Assembly: GCA_039105265.1 (NCBI GenBank)
Contig: JAPFFF010000007.1
Coordinates: 3,968,001 to 4,032,000, forward strand
Length of the DNA stretch: 64,000 bases
Origin: Tritrichomonas musculus
Lineage: Eukaryota > Parabasalia > Tritrichomonadida > Tritrichomonadidae
Direction of reading: 5' to 3'
Shown: one piece after another, positions 39,501-47,827 of the stretch
How the letters are laid out: the number at the start of each line of letters is the position of its first letter
How positions within the stretch are numbered: the stretch's first letter is position 1
Notes under the pieces: model-generated
The model's database searches: none
What the model saw: the letters and a program-made list of their open reading frames with translations, nothing else
What the model was told of the DNA's origin: nothing
Made by a program: the position numbers and the translations under genes

Positions 39501-41515
39501 ATGATGATAATTTGAAGGATGGAGAGGTTGTTAAGATGACTGTCGATAACATCATGCTTGAGGATTTGATTAAGTTTCAAGAGATAGAGTTCAAGTTATT
39601 GAGAGGGTACTATTGGAATGGCAAGAAAGATTACACGATTCAGAAAGAGATAAGGAATATCTTTAGCAAACGTTTGGAGTATAAGAAGAGTGGTAATCCT
39701 TTACAACAACTCTATAAGTTGATCATGAATTCTTGTTATGGGAAGACGATTGAGAGACCAATTGAGAAAGACTTTAAGTATTTCCATGAAGGGGAGGAGT
39801 TAGATAGATATTGGAAGAAGAACTATTACAAAATCGTTGAAGATAATAGCCTTAAAGGTACTGATAATCATGCAGTGAAGATTTTGAAACCAATTGATAA
39901 ACACTTTAACTTTTCGTTATTGGGTATTCAAGTATTGTCTATGTCAAAGAGAATCATGAATGAAGTTATGTGTTTGGCTTTCGATATCGGTTGTTGTATA
40001 TACTACCAAGATACTGATTCATTTATGATTAAGCGTTCTGATTTAGAGATTCTCGAAAAAGGTTTTAAAGAAAAATACAATCGTGAGCTCATTGGCACTA
40101 ACTTAGGAAACTTCCATTGTGACTTTCCGTCAATTAATGGTCATGATGAAATGCCTTTTTCTGTTGAAGCTTACTTCCTCATGAAGAAGATGTACGTACA
40201 CAAAATTACTGATTCCTCAAATGAAATCGATTATGTTATTCGTGGAAAGGGTTTGACTCAGAAATCAATTCAATATGCGTTTAGGGATAAACAGTTCAAT
40301 GGTAATGTGATGGAGTTGTATAAACATTTGTATGAGGGGAATGAGTATACGTTTGATTTAACGAAAGGTCAACCATGCTTTTCAATGAACAAAGACATGA
40401 CTGTTTCAACATTGAAGAAGTTTGAAAGGAAAATCAAAGTGACATATGAAGAGGGTGATGATGAATGGTATTGTAAACAGCAGAAAGCTAATGGTGACGA
40501 TTATGATAATGCTAAGAGTTTGTGTTTAAGGTCCAATGTTGATGAATTGTTGGGTATTGATGAAAGCGAGATAGATCCATTGTTAGCTGATCGTGAATTG
40601 ATGAGTGGTTTGATTGAATCATTAAGGGAATCGGTTAAGGATAGATCATTGAGAAAACGTTTTAAGAATCATTTCATGATGACGTTTAACAATCTCAAAT
40701 ATGGTTCAATTAAAGGTGTTGACGTTAATGATAAGTTCTTGAGTAAACAGACAGGGATGAGATTGAATGTCAATGAATGTTTTGGTTTAGGGGTAATCGA
40801 TTTCGATATCAATAAAGGTCTCTCTGATGATGAACGTAAGAAGATCCGAGAGAGAATCATGAGTAAGTTGTCCATAGATGATATTGTTGTTAGGTCAGGT
40901 AGTGGTGGATTGCATGTGTATGTCAATAACGATTTCGATGAATTGTACAAGAATGCTTACATTAAATGCTATGCATGTGATGAGTATGAGATTGATTACA
41001 TTGCTGCTGTTAAGGAAGATAAGCAAGCTGGTGTGATGTTACCTGGTTCATTCAATGCAAACGGTAAGTATGAGTTCGTTAGAGGTAGTTTTGAATCAGT
41101 CATTAAGAGATCAGCTAAGGATGTGTTGAAAGATTTAGAGTTGACGTTGAAGTTAGATGCAAAACCAAGAGATACACTTGATGATTCATTTAACGAGGCG
41201 ATTGAGTATCTCAGTGAGGATGATGAGATAAAGTTAGTTAATGGTTTGACTGGTATGGAAGTTCATAATTATGCATCAAAGATTGATGAGAGGTTGTCGT
41301 TAATGCCATTGTTTTGTGCTATCAATTGTATATCACCAACGAATCGTGAGAAGGCTTATGATATGGTTTTGAGTAAATGTAATTTGAGTGATAAAGCAAT
41401 GATGAACTTCGATGAAGTGAAGGATAACTGTTTGGATAAGCATACACACATTAATGTTTTGAGAAAAATAATTCGTTTATATAACAATAGATATTACGTT
41501 AAAGAATCCATTTAG
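36533..41515 (+). CDS. Polinton family B DNA polymerase with primase-like C-terminal domain
   Basis: 1660 residues. The N-terminus carries a repeated module of about 80 residues (MGYKGDDDYNNM and MGYEGDGDYDNM copies), then a conserved PLPPKLNKEPKRY motif. The 3'-5' exonuclease starts at about D635 (DFEAD). Polymerase motif A (DFDAVSLYPS) is at about 922, motif B (NSCYGK) follows, and motif C (DTDS) is at about 1160, all as in protein-primed PolBs. From about 1405 to 1530 a separate domain shows IDFDI at about 1423, SGSGGLHVYVN, then LPGSFNANGKYEF, which is the pattern of archaeo-eukaryotic primases/primpols. PolB identity is firm; the primase reading is inference. It replicates the element. 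The element is treated here as a fossil. Confidence 0.85.
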   Translation: MVLWISETILDMGYKGDDDYNNMHRFAERVYNYTKALSEMCKSNDDDGFGHLADLAFVIGITEKEMDDILVKADEDPERAVEPLARMIAYTIIGMGYEGDGDYDNMYMFGESVKNYTKALNEMIKNKPLIKPLPPKLNKEPKRYVDSDEYKRKEDDEFFKKFDRDRYRVHVDEGKSERASRFNRLIHRRDKSTLDSIREHAKDFREFWKTEDALRNKKRVEAMEIMNATPKEINERNKITFEEWKENKGRQKQLVDDIMERLELSPYNWEINFEALNNEGRRLLFPRLKEFFEDTIAKLPIIQMYKIQFNVNGTWKTKPLTPEIFNKLMENFTEENFVFDLESKAPEFFYENGGEELPTWSLFSALKFCLFENKSGNNDRGGSFFQYLTKETVPKRVVEYLKRLQIFDSLVDGKGKQRRELNDCCFVYALEQTGCYDKDTLDKIRLRIRNRYLSQSSINELCMEFGIHIKLTYIDEDASGKNKKQSVKSTSDGKRKCYMGVDEAESNRTHHFNIYQKHYFLEEVTEFSTYYIKHLSECDDDKYNKEWNVDHWRKGRYFITSSNLVRELFKQNYFRPITYGQNSVLNTVFYNDLLNEEITDLTYDSKYCTRLMAPFEKKPVKGEPKKVPPTYWYADFEADTSDECHRPFMCVLHKDNGKIKKEFRGEDCDKDLLNYLPDGAVVYFHNLAYDIRMIRPTGTYEDKVKVGSKKVKKTMYNGIIKSIIKGTKTMMADVRFNGKVIHFKDTLPVLSCKLSELPKMFDIKGIKKELFPYNYYTLDRLNRGGVGVISEAGLFEVEPWTDEQMNVFKENIDGIDGCRIDDDKFDMWKYCSFYCQQDVNILREGFNKFRNGFIEDFDIDPFKFISISSLANEVFKQRVYYPNRNLFELGGVVRKFCSRAIYGGRCMTAYNKKWHTTVPLCDFDAVSLYPSAMARLYTVEGRPIVITEDKLNYEFLSKQSAYVVDIEITKVNKHYPFPLIVRKVDGLNLNDDNLKDGEVVKMTVDNIMLEDLIKFQEIEFKLLRGYYWNGKKDYTIQKEIRNIFSKRLEYKKSGNPLQQLYKLIMNSCYGKTIERPIEKDFKYFHEGEELDRYWKKNYYKIVEDNSLKGTDNHAVKILKPIDKHFNFSLLGIQVLSMSKRIMNEVMCLAFDIGCCIYYQDTDSFMIKRSDLEILEKGFKEKYNRELIGTNLGNFHCDFPSINGHDEMPFSVEAYFLMKKMYVHKITDSSNEIDYVIRGKGLTQKSIQYAFRDKQFNGNVMELYKHLYEGNEYTFDLTKGQPCFSMNKDMTVSTLKKFERKIKVTYEEGDDEWYCKQQKANGDDYDNAKSLCLRSNVDELLGIDESEIDPLLADRELMSGLIESLRESVKDRSLRKRFKNHFMMTFNNLKYGSIKGVDVNDKFLSKQTGMRLNVNECFGLGVIDFDINKGLSDDERKKIRERIMSKLSIDDIVVRSGSGGLHVYVNNDFDELYKNAYIKCYACDEYEIDYIAAVKEDKQAGVMLPGSFNANGKYEFVRGSFESVIKRSAKDVLKDLELTLKLDAKPRDTLDDSFNEAIEYLSEDDEIKLVNGLTGMEVHNYASKIDERLSLMPLFCAINCISPTNREKAYDMVLSKCNLSDKAMMNFDEVKDNCLDKHTHINVLRKIIRLYNNRYYVKESI

Positions 41516-41526
41516 AGGGAATTCGT

Positions 41527-43263
41527 TTAAATGATTGTTGAGACCTTATATCGAGGTATCAATTGAGTTCTATTTTTGTCATCTTTGACTTCGTAAAGGC
41601 CATTCTTGAAACCAACTATTTGATGATTTCCTGGTTGGATTATTGATCTACGTTTCATGAGGCTATCATGTTCATTGTAAAGTTTGACAGAAGTGTTTGG
41701 TTCTAAATGGAAACCCGGTTGAGTCATGATTTTATAGTTCTCTTGAGAAATACGTTTAACGATGAACTCTTCAAGGTCAGGATCTTCTTGAACCATCTTT
41801 GGACTAACTTTGAAACCAGCATATTTGGACAACGTTTGATGTGGGGCATTGTTGTATTGATTAACGATTTCGTCCATGACTGATGGAGTAATGATACCTT
41901 CTTGCATGTTGTATGCCATGTCACGGATAGTTCTAATGACTCGATCGATGATTCCTAGTGAACCATGCATTGGATCTGTCTTTACTTGTTTCTGTTCACG
42001 TTTCATGAAATCTGGATAGTGACCCATTTGCATTCGAGGTACTTCAGTGAAAGTTATTCCATGTTTGGTATAGAAAGACCATGCATCATATGAATCGAAA
42101 GCACTCTCTCCATCACCAGATAGGTATTTGACTTTCATTCCTGATTGAATTAAACGATCAAGGGTACGGAGATATGTGGGTGTGTTCTTGGATGCTTTGG
42201 AGAAACGTTTAGCTTTATCTTCATCGGTATCGTTTTCATTAAATACTATGTTGTTCATGAGACCAGCAAAGAGGTATCTTGTGTTTACGTTAATGGCAAT
42301 CAGATAGCATAACTTGTCAACGAACATTAGATCAATCAAGTATGTGTAACGTTTAGAAACTTTGTGTAATTGGTATTTCTTTAGGTTTTGCTTTAATGGA
42401 AAGTAGGATGTGGTATCAGAAATGATTGATGATTTGGTTGGATAGATGGATTGTAAAGCTTTGATCTTGTCTGGTGATTTGAATGCAATGGTGTTGAATG
42501 AAGGTGTTTCTTGGTATTCCACAAAGGTTCCTGATTGATGATAGAACTTGTGGGTATACGTTTCGTACCAGTCTTCAATGGGTTTGGTTGTATGGGGCCA
42601 TCCACGAGTTACTTTAATGAATTCATCGAGAGTTAGAAGCTTATCATGATTGTAAACGACATATTCATTGAGTTTATCGTTAAAGGTATTGGTTAATTTG
42701 GGTCGAGTTGAGGATTTCTTAGATGACCATTTCTGAAGGTATTCGTTCCAGAGAATGTCTTTATCGGATTGACTTAGACGGGAAATGTGTTCATAATTGT
42801 CAAACACTGATCGAGATGATTTACGTTTATTGTTCTTTACTTTGTCGTCAATTAATTGTCTGGCCATACGTAGAGTTGATTGTCGGTATTGTTCGATTTG
42901 ATGTTGGATATCTTCGATTTTGGATTTGATTCTATTGGATTCATTGATGACTGTTTTGAAAAGTGTGTCTGAATGAACTGAAATGAAGTTGTTTAGAATG
43001 GTTTCGTCAATGGGTGGAGGTGGAGAATTTGGATTACGATTATGGAATAGTGTGTACCAATTATGGATGTTTGAGATGATGAATGATTGGCATTTAGAAT
43101 GATCCGATAAGATGTCGTTAATGAATGGTAGATTAGATTCGTCAGGTTTACGTGATCGGTGGAATATTAACTCTCCATGGTAGATTGTGTTTTGGTATCC
43201 TTTGATTCTATCTTTGAGGTATTCACAAATTCGTTCAACGTTTTGAAATAAGATTTGGTTCAT
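41527..43263 (-). CDS. Polinton integrase (retroviral-type, rve fold)
   Basis: 578 residues, ending 12 bp past the polymerase stop on the opposite strand. The central rve core is recognisable around YLIDLMFVDKLCYLIAINVNTRYLFAG, YLSGDGESAFDSYDAW and GSLGIIDRVIRTIRDM, followed by an NAPHQTL-type block like the NxxxHxxL region of such integrases. The C-terminus (GNHQIVGFKNGLYEVKDD) looks like a small SH3/chromo-like barrel. Integrases of this kind insert Polintons into the host chromosome. A second rve-like gene lies at 47828-48970 in the same element. Confidence 0.8.
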   Translation of the reverse strand: MNQILFQNVERICEYLKDRIKGYQNTIYHGELIFHRSRKPDESNLPFINDILSDHSKCQSFIISNIHNWYTLFHNRNPNSPPPPIDETILNNFISVHSDTLFKTVINESNRIKSKIEDIQHQIEQYRQSTLRMARQLIDDKVKNNKRKSSRSVFDNYEHISRLSQSDKDILWNEYLQKWSSKKSSTRPKLTNTFNDKLNEYVVYNHDKLLTLDEFIKVTRGWPHTTKPIEDWYETYTHKFYHQSGTFVEYQETPSFNTIAFKSPDKIKALQSIYPTKSSIISDTTSYFPLKQNLKKYQLHKVSKRYTYLIDLMFVDKLCYLIAINVNTRYLFAGLMNNIVFNENDTDEDKAKRFSKASKNTPTYLRTLDRLIQSGMKVKYLSGDGESAFDSYDAWSFYTKHGITFTEVPRMQMGHYPDFMKREQKQVKTDPMHGSLGIIDRVIRTIRDMAYNMQEGIITPSVMDEIVNQYNNAPHQTLSKYAGFKVSPKMVQEDPDLEEFIVKRISQENYKIMTQPGFHLEPNTSVKLYNEHDSLMKRRSIIQPGNHQIVGFKNGLYEVKDDKNRTQLIPRYKVSTII

Positions 43264-43304
43264 TTAGGATGATATTAAATTAAACTATAGATGATAATTA
43301 TTTA

Positions 43305-43607
43305 ATGAAAGTAATTTTTTATCAGATACTAAATAGTATGAATAGATCAGTTAATGGATCAGTTAATGAATCAGGTGATGAATTCACTTTACCTCCTTTG
43401 AAGAAGAGGCATGAAAGGAAGAGTTTTGCTACGAATACGTTGAAGTTGATCAATTCAAGGTTGCAATATTATAGAAGAGTCTTGAGTCAACCAGAGCCGA
43501 CAGATGAAAAGAAGCTTCGTAAACGTCAAATCATTAAAGCTAAATATGAGCATAACATGAAAGTACGTAAACTGTTGACTAGAGCTGTTGCCAATAGATA
43601 CATTTAA
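43305..43607 (+). CDS. Small basic element protein, unknown function
   Basis: Up to 100 residues from ATG 43305; a later ATG at 43335 is equally possible. The C-terminal two thirds are strongly basic and helical (KKRHERKSFATNTLKLINSRL, then KKLRKRQIIKAKYEHNMKVRKLL), so nucleic-acid binding is plausible. Divergent from the integrase with 41 bp between starts. No known family recognised. Confidence 0.5.
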   Translation: MKVIFYQILNSMNRSVNGSVNESGDEFTLPPLKKRHERKSFATNTLKLINSRLQYYRRVLSQPEPTDEKKLRKRQIIKAKYEHNMKVRKLLTRAVANRYI

Positions 43608-43647
43608 AATGATTAATATGACGAATTGATTTTATTTTTGACTTAAA

Positions 43648-44199
43648 ATGACTTTGCGTGCGGCAAGAATATTAAGCTCTGAAACGGACAACACTATCAA
43701 ACAAGAGCAAGAGACTAATGTAAACATTAACATTAAACCTCAAACAAATCAGCATGTCCATCCTGAAAGAAGACCATCAACGGTACCGTTATATCCAAAC
43801 GTTGAACCATTAAACAATAATTCTGAAAGAATATTTGCTCCACAAAACGTAAATTTTACTATTCCGAACCCTCAAATGAGTTCTCAAGAGGCTGGACAAA
43901 CTATCAATTCTCAGATGACACAGGGATCTCCATTAGCATTTCAACCTCAAACAAACAGTCCTTTCCAATCCAATATGGTTCAAGACAAAGGAATTGCAGA
44001 TCTCGGAAATGAGTTAGATGAACTTGGTAAGCAGAATCAATTCTTGAAGATGATCATTGAGGCTTATGAATCGAATCCTTTGAAAGTTAATTCATATCTA
44101 GTTTGTGAGAGCAAGCTGTTGATGGACATGATTAAGATTTTGACTGGATGTGAGAAAGTTGAGTTGGTATTGGATGAAGACGTTAGTAGTATACGTTAG
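43648..44199 (+). CDS. Conserved trichomonad Polinton protein, family A (unknown function)
   Basis: 183 residues. The N-terminus has ARILSSETDNTIKQEQ and INIKPQ, the middle is Gln/Asn/Pro-rich and disordered, and the C-terminus is a helical domain (IADLGNELDELGKQNQFLKM...SNPLKV...LLMDMIKILTGCEKVELVLDED). All three parts recur in the same order in the gene at 54322-54897 of the second element. The conservation shows a selected function, perhaps in virion or replication complex assembly, but nothing in the sequence states it. Confidence 0.7.
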   Translation: MTLRAARILSSETDNTIKQEQETNVNINIKPQTNQHVHPERRPSTVPLYPNVEPLNNNSERIFAPQNVNFTIPNPQMSSQEAGQTINSQMTQGSPLAFQPQTNSPFQSNMVQDKGIADLGNELDELGKQNQFLKMIIEAYESNPLKVNSYLVCESKLLMDMIKILTGCEKVELVLDEDVSSIR

Positions 44200-44329
44200 G
44201 CTGTGCGCCCTTAACGGTCGCCCAGACCTAACTGCGCCAATGATTTCACCAAGGCCATTTATAAATTTTTTTCTCTATTTTTATTTTTTATTTTTATTTT
44301 TAAATTTTTTTCTTTATATCAAAAAACAA
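44200..44329. other. GC-rich patch then T-rich spacer
   Basis: Right after the family A stop there is a GC-rich stretch (TGCGCCCTTAACGGTCGCCC and on to about 44254), then a T-rich run up to the next gene. It could carry a transcript end or a control element; no structure was confirmed. Confidence 0.35.
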
Positions 44330-44629
44330 ATGTGGGGAAAAAGAAGGAACTATATGATCACATTCTGGACACACGAATACCCTAGAGAACTGCCAGATAA
44401 TTCCACTTATCTATGTACATGTGAGGATACTTGTGAGAATGGCAGATATCATGGTCATGCATTCATTTATTTCAAAAATCCAGAAGATATGAAGTGTGTT
44501 AAGAGCTTATTTGGTCATAATGCTCATTTAGAAGTGCCTCGTAGAAACAGCTGGTGTATTCGATATATACTGAATAACAATACGAGAAAACATGACTTCC
44601 AAGAATTTGGTGAACGGCCATTAGATTAA
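44330..44629 (+). CDS. Rep-like HUH endonuclease domain protein (CRESS-DNA virus type)
   Basis: 99 residues from ATG 44330. The layout follows the N-terminal nuclease domain of circovirus/CRESS Rep proteins: an opening strand (NYMITFWTHEYP), then YLCTCEDTCENGRYHGHAFIYF, comparable to the Rep block that ends in HxQGxxxF, then HNAHLEVPRRNSWCIRYI, comparable to the HIEPARGS...AIEYC region, and finally HDFQEFGERP, comparable to the EFGE end of the domain. No helicase domain follows in this gene. Rep proteins nick DNA to start rolling-circle replication; the role inside a Polinton is unknown. The family call is by-eye alignment. Confidence 0.6.
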   Translation: MWGKRRNYMITFWTHEYPRELPDNSTYLCTCEDTCENGRYHGHAFIYFKNPEDMKCVKSLFGHNAHLEVPRRNSWCIRYILNNNTRKHDFQEFGERPLD

Positions 44630-44646
44630 TTTTTTGTATTTGAAAA

Positions 44647-44958
44647 ATGAGCTTTGTTCCATTAAAAGGCTTTATAAATGACTATGAGATTTTAAATAAA
44701 TACCCTTTCACAATAAGAAATAAGAAGACACGTAAACCATTGAAAGATTCAAAACACAATGAAGGTTATTTGACGGTTAATTTGAATGGTGTAAACTATT
44801 TAAAACACGTTATTATTGCCAAACAATTTTTGCCTAACGATGATCCTGTTCACAAAAAAGAAGTCGATCATAAAAACCGTAATCGTAAAGATAACCGTCT
44901 ATGTAATTTACGATGGGTAACGCATTCTGAAAACAATTTTAATCGTAAAATGCCGTAA
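44647..44958 (+). CDS. NUMOD4/HNH homing-type endonuclease
   Basis: 103 residues. The first part (FVPLKGFINDYEILNKYPFTIRN) matches a NUMOD4 motif, the middle GYLTVNLNGVNYLKHVIIAKQF is the usual linking strand region, and the last part (KKEVDHKNRNRKDNRLCNLRWV, then THSENN) is a complete HNH nuclease core of phage and mobile-intron type. It cuts DNA and is typically selfish cargo. It sits 17 bp after the Rep-like gene. Confidence 0.85.
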   Translation: MSFVPLKGFINDYEILNKYPFTIRNKKTRKPLKDSKHNEGYLTVNLNGVNYLKHVIIAKQFLPNDDPVHKKEVDHKNRNRKDNRLCNLRWVTHSENNFNRKMP

Positions 44959-44974
44959 TTTATTTTTATTCAAA

Positions 44975-46282
44975 ATGTCAGATATAATAATTATTCAAGG
45001 TCAAATTCGTTTCAATCCACCTATAACAAATCAAAAAGTTGCAGATTTGAAAAGAGAACACAATTTTAAATATATAGATATCACAAATAATTATGTGACA
45101 TGTTTAGTGCCCTATAATTGGATACCAGCAAAGGGGTTTAGGGATGAATTAGAAATATTTGCGAATAATATGAAGGGCAAATTATTTAGAGAACGTTTTA
45201 GTGGTGAAATTTTGGCCTATAAAGGATCGCCTAATGCTAAATCTGCTTGGCGTTATTTCATTAAATATGGGAAGGTGCAAAGTGACAATAATGCTGCCTT
45301 TAAGTTCATAAAATATTATAAGCCCAAACCAAAAAGACATGCAAAATGGGTGAAGCCAGAGCATGATGATGCATTACCGCCACCTCAAGAAGAGCCATCA
45401 CAAAACAAAACAATCTTTCAGAAAAAGTCATCGTCTTCGGCCAAACCTATACTTAAAAAGTTGGCATCTTCATCGTCTTCTTCTCAAACATCTACATTAT
45501 CATCAAGCGGTACATCAAGAGCGCCATCTCCTCCCCCACCCCCACAAACATCCCCTCAATCATCAAAACAAACATCAAGGCACACATCAAGACCACCAAC
45601 ACCTCCAATGGATCTAGACCAATTTATTGATTATAATGCAATCACTGATAATAATTCACAATTAGAATCAAAAGAAGTATATCCATATCTAAAACTATTA
45701 GTAGAAAAAGGAAAAAAAGTGAAAAGAATAGGACATGTAGCCTTATTGCCTCCTGATTGGTTTTATTATCTATATGAGAATCCGAAACAAGAAGCAGTGG
45801 ACTCTCTCTTTGAGTATCTTAGTAAAGCTCCACAGTTTAATAAGAAACCAATTGATTATTATGATTGCATTGTAATTCCTGCTGAACTAGAGGAACATTG
45901 GATATTAATAGTAATCGATAATGGCAATAAAGATATCGGTGTATATGATTCAAACATGAAAGCATACCCAGATATCGGTAAAATAATGAATAAATTCTTG
46001 AAATCACAAGGCATTAATCAGAAATATCCAATGAGATATAATCGTGTTCCTAAACAAAATAATGATATTGATTGTGCTATATTAATGATGCAAAATGCAA
46101 GGATATTATTGCATGATGGTAAATGGCCTTATCCAATAGATGACGTACCTAATATTAGACAAAGAATTGCACGTGAATTAAAGAGCAAATCATTAGAAAC
46201 AGCTCCCCTCCCACCTACACCACCAAGTTTTCAAAAACATTCTAACAACACAGAAAAACCGACTCTCCCAAAAAAAAAATGA
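44975..46282 (+). CDS. Polinton cysteine protease (Ulp1/adenain-like) with disordered linker
   Basis: 435 residues. The N-terminal 120 residues form a small folded region. About 135-215 is a Ser/Pro-rich low-complexity linker (SSSSSQTSTLSSSGTS, PPPPPQTSPQ). The C-terminal domain has the C48-type order of catalytic elements: EEHWILIVID (His), GVYDSN (Asp) and NDIDCAILMM (Cys). In Polintons and adenoviruses this enzyme matures capsid proteins. The stop overlaps the next start as ATGA. Confidence 0.85.
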   Translation: MSDIIIIQGQIRFNPPITNQKVADLKREHNFKYIDITNNYVTCLVPYNWIPAKGFRDELEIFANNMKGKLFRERFSGEILAYKGSPNAKSAWRYFIKYGKVQSDNNAAFKFIKYYKPKPKRHAKWVKPEHDDALPPPQEEPSQNKTIFQKKSSSSAKPILKKLASSSSSSQTSTLSSSGTSRAPSPPPPPQTSPQSSKQTSRHTSRPPTPPMDLDQFIDYNAITDNNSQLESKEVYPYLKLLVEKGKKVKRIGHVALLPPDWFYYLYENPKQEAVDSLFEYLSKAPQFNKKPIDYYDCIVIPAELEEHWILIVIDNGNKDIGVYDSNMKAYPDIGKIMNKFLKSQGINQKYPMRYNRVPKQNNDIDCAILMMQNARILLHDGKWPYPIDDVPNIRQRIARELKSKSLETAPLPPTPPSFQKHSNNTEKPTLPKKK

Positions 46283-46437
46283 GTCAAGCTGAGAAGGAAA
46301 GAATCGAACAAGAGACTTATAATTATTTTATTAAAAAAGGTGCATATCATTTAGCTAAATCATATAAATACCCTTATTGGAATGTTCATGAAGATGTAGA
46401 ATCTGGTGTACCAAAAGATAAATCAAAAAGAATGTAA
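46279..46437 (+). CDS. 52-residue element protein overlapping the protease gene end
   Basis: The ATG at 46279 overlaps the protease TGA by four bases (ATGA). The product (MSQAEKERIEQETYNYFIKK...YPYWNVHEDVESG) is charged and aromatic-rich. The exact overlap and same-strand packing support a real small gene. No family is known. Confidence 0.55.
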   Translation: MSQAEKERIEQETYNYFIKKGAYHLAKSYKYPYWNVHEDVESGVPKDKSKRM

Positions 46438-46462
46438 ATTAAAAATTTTTCAATAAATAAAA

Positions 46463-46831
46463 ATGCCAGAATTAATTTTGCCAATTGAATGTTCACTTTA
46501 TTTTAATAAAACATTGAAAAAGACAGAAATATCTGAATTATCAGAAATTTGTAAATCAAAGTTTAAATTATCAAACAAAAAAATAATCTTTACTGATTGG
46601 GCAAAGAAATTTGATTGGGATGATTATGAGGACGTTAAAGAAATATTGAATTTAGTGGCCAAATATTGTTCAGTACATAAAATCACACTTTTTGGATCGA
46701 TAATTGGTTATATAGGTGAAAGGAATGAAAATATGGTCAAATCAAAAGCCTATCAGATTCAATTGAAAAAGGGAGATATAATTCCAAAGGAAATAATCCT
46801 TCATGCTAGTAAACCAAGAAAGAATAAGTAA
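46463..46831 (+). CDS. Hypothetical element protein
   Basis: 122 residues, with alternating hydrophobic and charged segments (ISELSEICKSKFKLSNKKIIFTD, then VHKITLFGSIIGYIG). It is packed between the protease and the candidate minor capsid gene, so a structural or assembly role is likely by position only. No domain recognised. Confidence 0.6.
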   Translation: MPELILPIECSLYFNKTLKKTEISELSEICKSKFKLSNKKIIFTDWAKKFDWDDYEDVKEILNLVAKYCSVHKITLFGSIIGYIGERNENMVKSKAYQIQLKKGDIIPKEIILHASKPRKNK

Positions 46832-46851
46832 GATATTTATTTTTAGTCAAA

Positions 46852-47817
46852 ATGGAGTTACCGCCAAGAGTTAAAACACAACACCCTAATCGTGAAAATA
46901 TTGTACATGATGCTAACGTTCCTGTCCCAATTGAGACTGCTTTTTTCTTAGAGGACTCACAAAGAGATCCAAGCAAATTTAATCGTTTTTATTTCAATTT
47001 TCCTGGTGATTGGTCAACGTCAAACAAAGGCGAAACAATTGTGGGTGTAAGGTCAATGTGGCTCGTTTCAAAAAGACGAAAACTTGAATTCACCATCTCA
47101 ATTGCTAAATATTTAAAGGTTTCATTTGATAAAATACCTGGATTCAGTATACACGATAGAATTAAATCTATGACTTCATCTCTTTATCAGGATGATTTAA
47201 AAATCAAAGAAATAAAAGTAATTGACTGGCTCTCAACAGAAAGAGATTTCAGAGGATTTTTTGAAGCAGTCCACAATGCTTTGAAATCATATATCTCAAT
47301 ATGGTGGAATAGCATCACTAACGCATTTGAACAATCTGATATTGATGTTTTGAATAGAGACATACAAACTGATGGTTATTATGACGAAAAAGGTTTTCAT
47401 GAAAAAATATATTCTGAACGAAACAATAATTCTTTAGATAAATACGGTTGTGCTTTCAAAATAACTGAAATGAATAAAGATTTTGAGGAAGTATTCAATA
47501 TTGGTGACGGACCTACTCAAAATAGAAAAGGAAAATATAATTTGTATGAAAATGAATTAATTTTTGATAATATTTGGGATCGTCATTCATGTAAAGTTTA
47601 TTCTTCACTTGGCGAACAATCATTACATAATTATATCGGTAATTCACAAATTTATTATAATCCTATCAAATATTTTAAATTGAATTCCTCTGATCAACGG
47701 TTTTGGATTGAATTATATTCTGCCAGACAATACAATGCCCCCGTTAAATTACCCAATGGAGAAACTTTTGTCATGGAAATGCAGTTCTTGCCTTATAATA
47801 AGATGTTATACGTTTAA
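46852..47817 (+). CDS. Candidate minor capsid (penton-like) protein
   Basis: 321 residues, beta-rich, without transmembrane or enzymatic motifs. It opens with a Pro-rich arm and then strands such as RFYFNFPGDWS and GETIVGVRSMWLV. In Polintons the minor capsid (penton, single jelly-roll) gene sits near the protease, ATPase and major capsid genes, which is exactly this place. The call is positional and not proved by motif. Confidence 0.5.
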   Translation: MELPPRVKTQHPNRENIVHDANVPVPIETAFFLEDSQRDPSKFNRFYFNFPGDWSTSNKGETIVGVRSMWLVSKRRKLEFTISIAKYLKVSFDKIPGFSIHDRIKSMTSSLYQDDLKIKEIKVIDWLSTERDFRGFFEAVHNALKSYISIWWNSITNAFEQSDIDVLNRDIQTDGYYDEKGFHEKIYSERNNNSLDKYGCAFKITEMNKDFEEVFNIGDGPTQNRKGKYNLYENELIFDNIWDRHSCKVYSSLGEQSLHNYIGNSQIYYNPIKYFKLNSSDQRFWIELYSARQYNAPVKLPNGETFVMEMQFLPYNKMLYV

Positions 47818-47827
47818 TTTATAAAAA

